Shown here: one piece after another, positions 6,741 through 8,562 of the stretch
Numbering within the stretch: position 1 is the first letter of the stretch
Layout of the letters: every line of letters begins with the position of its first letter
From: Gemmataceae bacterium
Lineage (GTDB): Bacteria; Planctomycetota; Planctomycetia; Gemmatales; Gemmataceae
Direction: 5' to 3'
NCBI GenBank assembly: GCA_026418875.1
Contig: JAOAAM010000678.1
Coordinates: 1-8,562 of the forward strand
DNA: 8,562 nt
The notes under the pieces: model-generated
What the model was told of the DNA's origin: nothing
Seen by the model: the letters and a program-made list of their open reading frames with translations, nothing else
The model's database searches: none
Position numbers and translations under genes: made by a program

Positions 6741-7727
6741 TCATGAACCGACATAAGGATTCAAGGGGCTTGGCCAACCAAAGAAATCCCAAGCGTGATG
6801 GATCAAGAGCATCAGAACAAAAACGTGGATGACCAAGCTGACAACAATCACGACGATCAATCGCGGTCGGAAAACCCGAGTAAAGAGCATCAGAAGTTTT
6901 AAGTCCAACATCGGACCAAGAACGAGAAAAGCCAGTTTTGCCGACGGGTGCAAATCGGTGAAGCTCGCCGCGACAAATGCATCCGCCTCGCTGCATAGGC
7001 ACATGACCACAGCCATTGCCATCATGGCCCCGATGGCGAGGGCTGGATAGGTCGCCGAGAACGCCGCGATCTCGGACATGTTAATCGTCTGTCTTGCGAG
7101 TGACGTCAGGATGGCACCGAGAGTCAGGAAGATGGTAATATCCATGAAATCATGCAAGGCAGTTTCGGAAATGGCACCCAAGCGTGTCCAAAGCGAGCGG
7201 CGGACTTTCTGATTATTTCCCTCATCGTTGTCGTTGCGATTTGGCAACGTGGGGGGGATGGCCGTCGGTTGAAGTAATGCTAGCCCATAGCGACGAAAAA
7301 GAATGAATTCAACAATCGAGGCTGTCGAGACGGCGACGACGTACGCCAAACCCATTCGCAACGCGATGATTTGATAACCGCCCTTCGCCCAATGATCTTT
7401 GAACGCGACCCATGTGCTGAGGAAGACCACGCCATTGATGACCGGCCCAGCAAGCATGTACGCGATGGAGCATCCCAACGGCAGTCCCTTGCGTAGCATC
7501 CGCCGCATCACCGGGACGATCCCGCATTCGCACATCGGGAACACAACGCCGAGCAACGCACTCAGGGAGATCGCCAGAAAGCGGTTTTTCGGGATGACCC
7601 GGCCAAAAAACTGTTGGGGTACGAGTTCTTCGAGAATGCCGGCGATCAATGAGCCGAGCACGATGAATGGGAAAGCCTCATAGAAGACGCTCAGAAAGTC
7701 GATAATGAAATCTTTGACTTCGTTCAC
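6741..7727 (-). CDS. COG0701/DUF318 permease (YraQ/YcgR-like, ArsP_1 family)
   Basis: This 328-residue inner-membrane protein belongs to the DUF318/PF03773 permeases. Some members export arsenicals (ArsP); those encoded beside DUF1980, as here, are thought to handle metals such as zinc. It has about eight hydrophobic segments in two halves joined by a polar linker (about 155-180, rich in Asn, Asp and Arg). Family signatures are visible in both halves: FPMCECGIVPVMRRML (63-78), AGPVINGVV (93-101), VMCLCSEADAFVAASF (241-256) and GPMLDLKLL (271-279). Cys66, Cys68 and Cys245 are candidates for metal binding within the membrane. The start is GTG at 7727; no stronger start lies upstream in frame and the ribosome-binding site is weak (GAG nine bases away), which suggests re-initiation after the small ORF just upstream. 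It precedes the DUF1980 gene by 33 bases in one operon. The direction of transport is not decidable from sequence. Confidence 0.9.
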   Translation of the reverse strand: MNEVKDFIIDFLSVFYEAFPFIVLGSLIAGILEELVPQQFFGRVIPKNRFLAISLSALLGVVFPMCECGIVPVMRRMLRKGLPLGCSIAYMLAGPVINGVVFLSTWVAFKDHWAKGGYQIIALRMGLAYVVAVSTASIVEFILFRRYGLALLQPTAIPPTLPNRNDNDEGNNQKVRRSLWTRLGAISETALHDFMDITIFLTLGAILTSLARQTINMSEIAAFSATYPALAIGAMMAMAVVMCLCSEADAFVAASFTDLHPSAKLAFLVLGPMLDLKLLMLFTRVFRPRLIVVIVVSLVIHVFVLMLLIHHAWDFFGWPSPLNPYVGS

Positions 7728-7737
7728 GTTGGTTTGC

Positions 7738-7773
7738 TCACAGATTAGGATGAGTCCGAAGTAGTTGGCTCAT
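7738..7773 (-). CDS. Possible 11-codon leader ORF before the DUF318 permease
   Basis: On the minus strand an ATG at 7773 opens an 11-codon frame (MSQLLRTHPNL) ending with TGA at 7738. A strong GGAGG lies nine bases before the ATG, the best ribosome-binding site in this gap, while the permease GTG ten bases after the TGA has a poor one. This arrangement would suit translational re-initiation or a regulatory leader. It may be chance in a 68-base gap; no codon-use test is possible on so short a frame. Confidence 0.3.
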   Translation of the reverse strand: MSQLLRTHPNL

Positions 7774-7795
7774 TGTGGGCAGCCTCCAGAGTACT

Positions 7796-8562
7796 TCACG
7801 ATGACGTCCCGGCCGGTCGGCTCCGTCTCGCGGCAGCGACGACCGTCGAGGCTGCGAATGTCAACACATGCAAGACGACGATGTAGCCACTCGGGCCAGG
7901 GCGATAAACTTGATTGCCAATCGGAATCCCTGCCTCGAAACTCAGCCATATCCCGGCGAGGCCGGTCCCGACGCTCAGGGCGATGGTCCACCAAACCATT
8001 TGGCGTAGGTTTTGGCTCAAGTTGATGGCCGTTGCCGCTGGGACGATGATCATCGCGTTGACAAGCAAAATCCCAACGGATTGGATCGAGATGTTCACGA
8101 TCAGGGCCAGAAGAATAATGAAAAGATAATTCTGGAGCCGAATCGGTATTCGTCGCGATCGTGCCAAGCTGGGATTGAAACTGGCAAAGACCAAGTCATT
8201 GTATTTGGTGAACAGGATAACAAAAGTCAACGCGGTTAGAGAAAAAAGCCAAAGAAGGTCCGTCTCGGAGACAAAATTCACACTGCCGAACAGATAAAAC
8301 TCGGCTGTTTTATTCGTGAAATAGCGCAATGCTCCGAATAGGATTGCACCCAGACCAATCGCCCCTGCGAAAAAGACGCCAATGATGGTGTCGCTTGTGA
8401 GGTCCGTCCTCTCTCGAACGAAAGCGATGGCCAGACCAAATAGCACCCCGGACACGATCGTGATCAGGGGTAGCAACCATTCAAGACGATCCTCGCTGGC
8501 TCCAGTGAAAATGGCCGTGAGGATTCCCAAGGCGATCCCCGCAAAGGAGCAGTGGGCAAGCG
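7796..8562 (-). CDS. ABC-3 family metal ABC transporter permease (ZnuB/TroC-like), N-terminus beyond the window
   Basis: This is the membrane subunit of an ABC importer for zinc, manganese or iron of the ABC-3 family (PF00950). The open frame continues past the right edge: before the first candidate start codon inside the window the sequence already reads LAHCSFAGIALG, the family's early LAHxxFAGIAL motif, so about 254 residues are visible and perhaps 25-35 are missing. Seven or so membrane segments can be followed: LLPLITIVSGVLFGLAIAF, TIIGVFFAGAIGLGAILFG, LLWLFSLTALTFVILF, YLFIILLALIVNIS and others. The C-terminal family signature GILLVNAMIIVPAATAINLS is followed by LSFEAGIPIGNQVY. Cognate ATPase and solute-binding protein genes would be expected upstream, outside the window. 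It lies 68 bases before the DUF318 permease and heads the visible operon. The metal cannot be decided from this subunit; zinc is favoured by the neighbours. Confidence 0.92.
   Translation of the reverse strand, partial: LAHCSFAGIALGILTAIFTGASEDRLEWLLPLITIVSGVLFGLAIAFVRERTDLTSDTIIGVFFAGAIGLGAILFGALRYFTNKTAEFYLFGSVNFVSETDLLWLFSLTALTFVILFTKYNDLVFASFNPSLARSRRIPIRLQNYLFIILLALIVNISIQSVGILLVNAMIIVPAATAINLSQNLRQMVWWTIALSVGTGLAGIWLSFEAGIPIGNQVYRPGPSGYIVVLHVLTFAASTVVAAARRSRPAGTSS

Noticed and set aside
7728..7795. Zur-type operator in the gap between the ABC permease and the DUF318 permease
   Set aside because: I found no AT-rich palindrome resembling known Zur boxes here; if one exists it would more likely lie upstream of the operon, outside the window.

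Overview
The window is about 8.6 kb of moderately GC-rich bacterial chromosome, with six complete genes and one gene cut at each edge. Gene content points to a planctomycete (Planctomycetota). It combines a large secreted alpha/beta hydrolase with a long C-terminal extension, two tandem secreted CxxC proteins with HEAT-like repeats of a type I associate with that phylum, and short leader peptides on many proteins. This placement is inference from protein style; no rRNA or other marker gene is present.

Layout from left to right. (1) Positions 1-213, minus strand: the N-terminal 71 residues of an exported cyclophilin-type peptidyl-prolyl isomerase. (2) A 134-bp divergent intergenic region. (3) Positions 348-2336, plus strand: a secreted serine hydrolase with a GYSMGG nucleophile elbow. 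(4) A 74-bp convergent gap with GC-rich inverted repeats. (5) Positions 2411-3550 and 3643-4863, minus strand: two paralogous secreted proteins, each predicted to begin its mature chain with a cysteine in a CxxC motif, followed by a beta-rich domain and alpha-helical repeats. (6) A 225-bp gap with a possible terminator and a possible promoter. (7) Positions 5089-8562, minus strand: a metal-related operon, read right to left. It contains an ABC-3 family (ZnuB/TroC-like) metal-uptake permease cut by the right edge, a COG0701/DUF318 permease, its usual DUF1980/TIGR03943 partner, and a small HD-domain protein of the RelA/SpoT-hydrolase (MESH1-like) type.

The most interesting part is the metal operon. 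The DUF1980 protein carries a loop of about 92 residues, roughly 36 of them histidine, plus a second His cluster at its N-terminus. Both are predicted to lie on the same, probably cytoplasmic, membrane face, as a metal-binding sponge would. The last gene, a predicted small alarmone hydrolase with a complete set of catalytic residues, starts inside the stop codon of the DUF1980 gene, so metal handling and (p)ppGpp (or related nucleotide) turnover may be made together. A possible 11-codon leader ORF with a strong ribosome-binding site precedes the DUF318 permease. The tandem CxxC/HEAT proteins are the second item worth attention: their mature N-terminus resembles that of NTR/TIMP-like domains, but no function is known to me.
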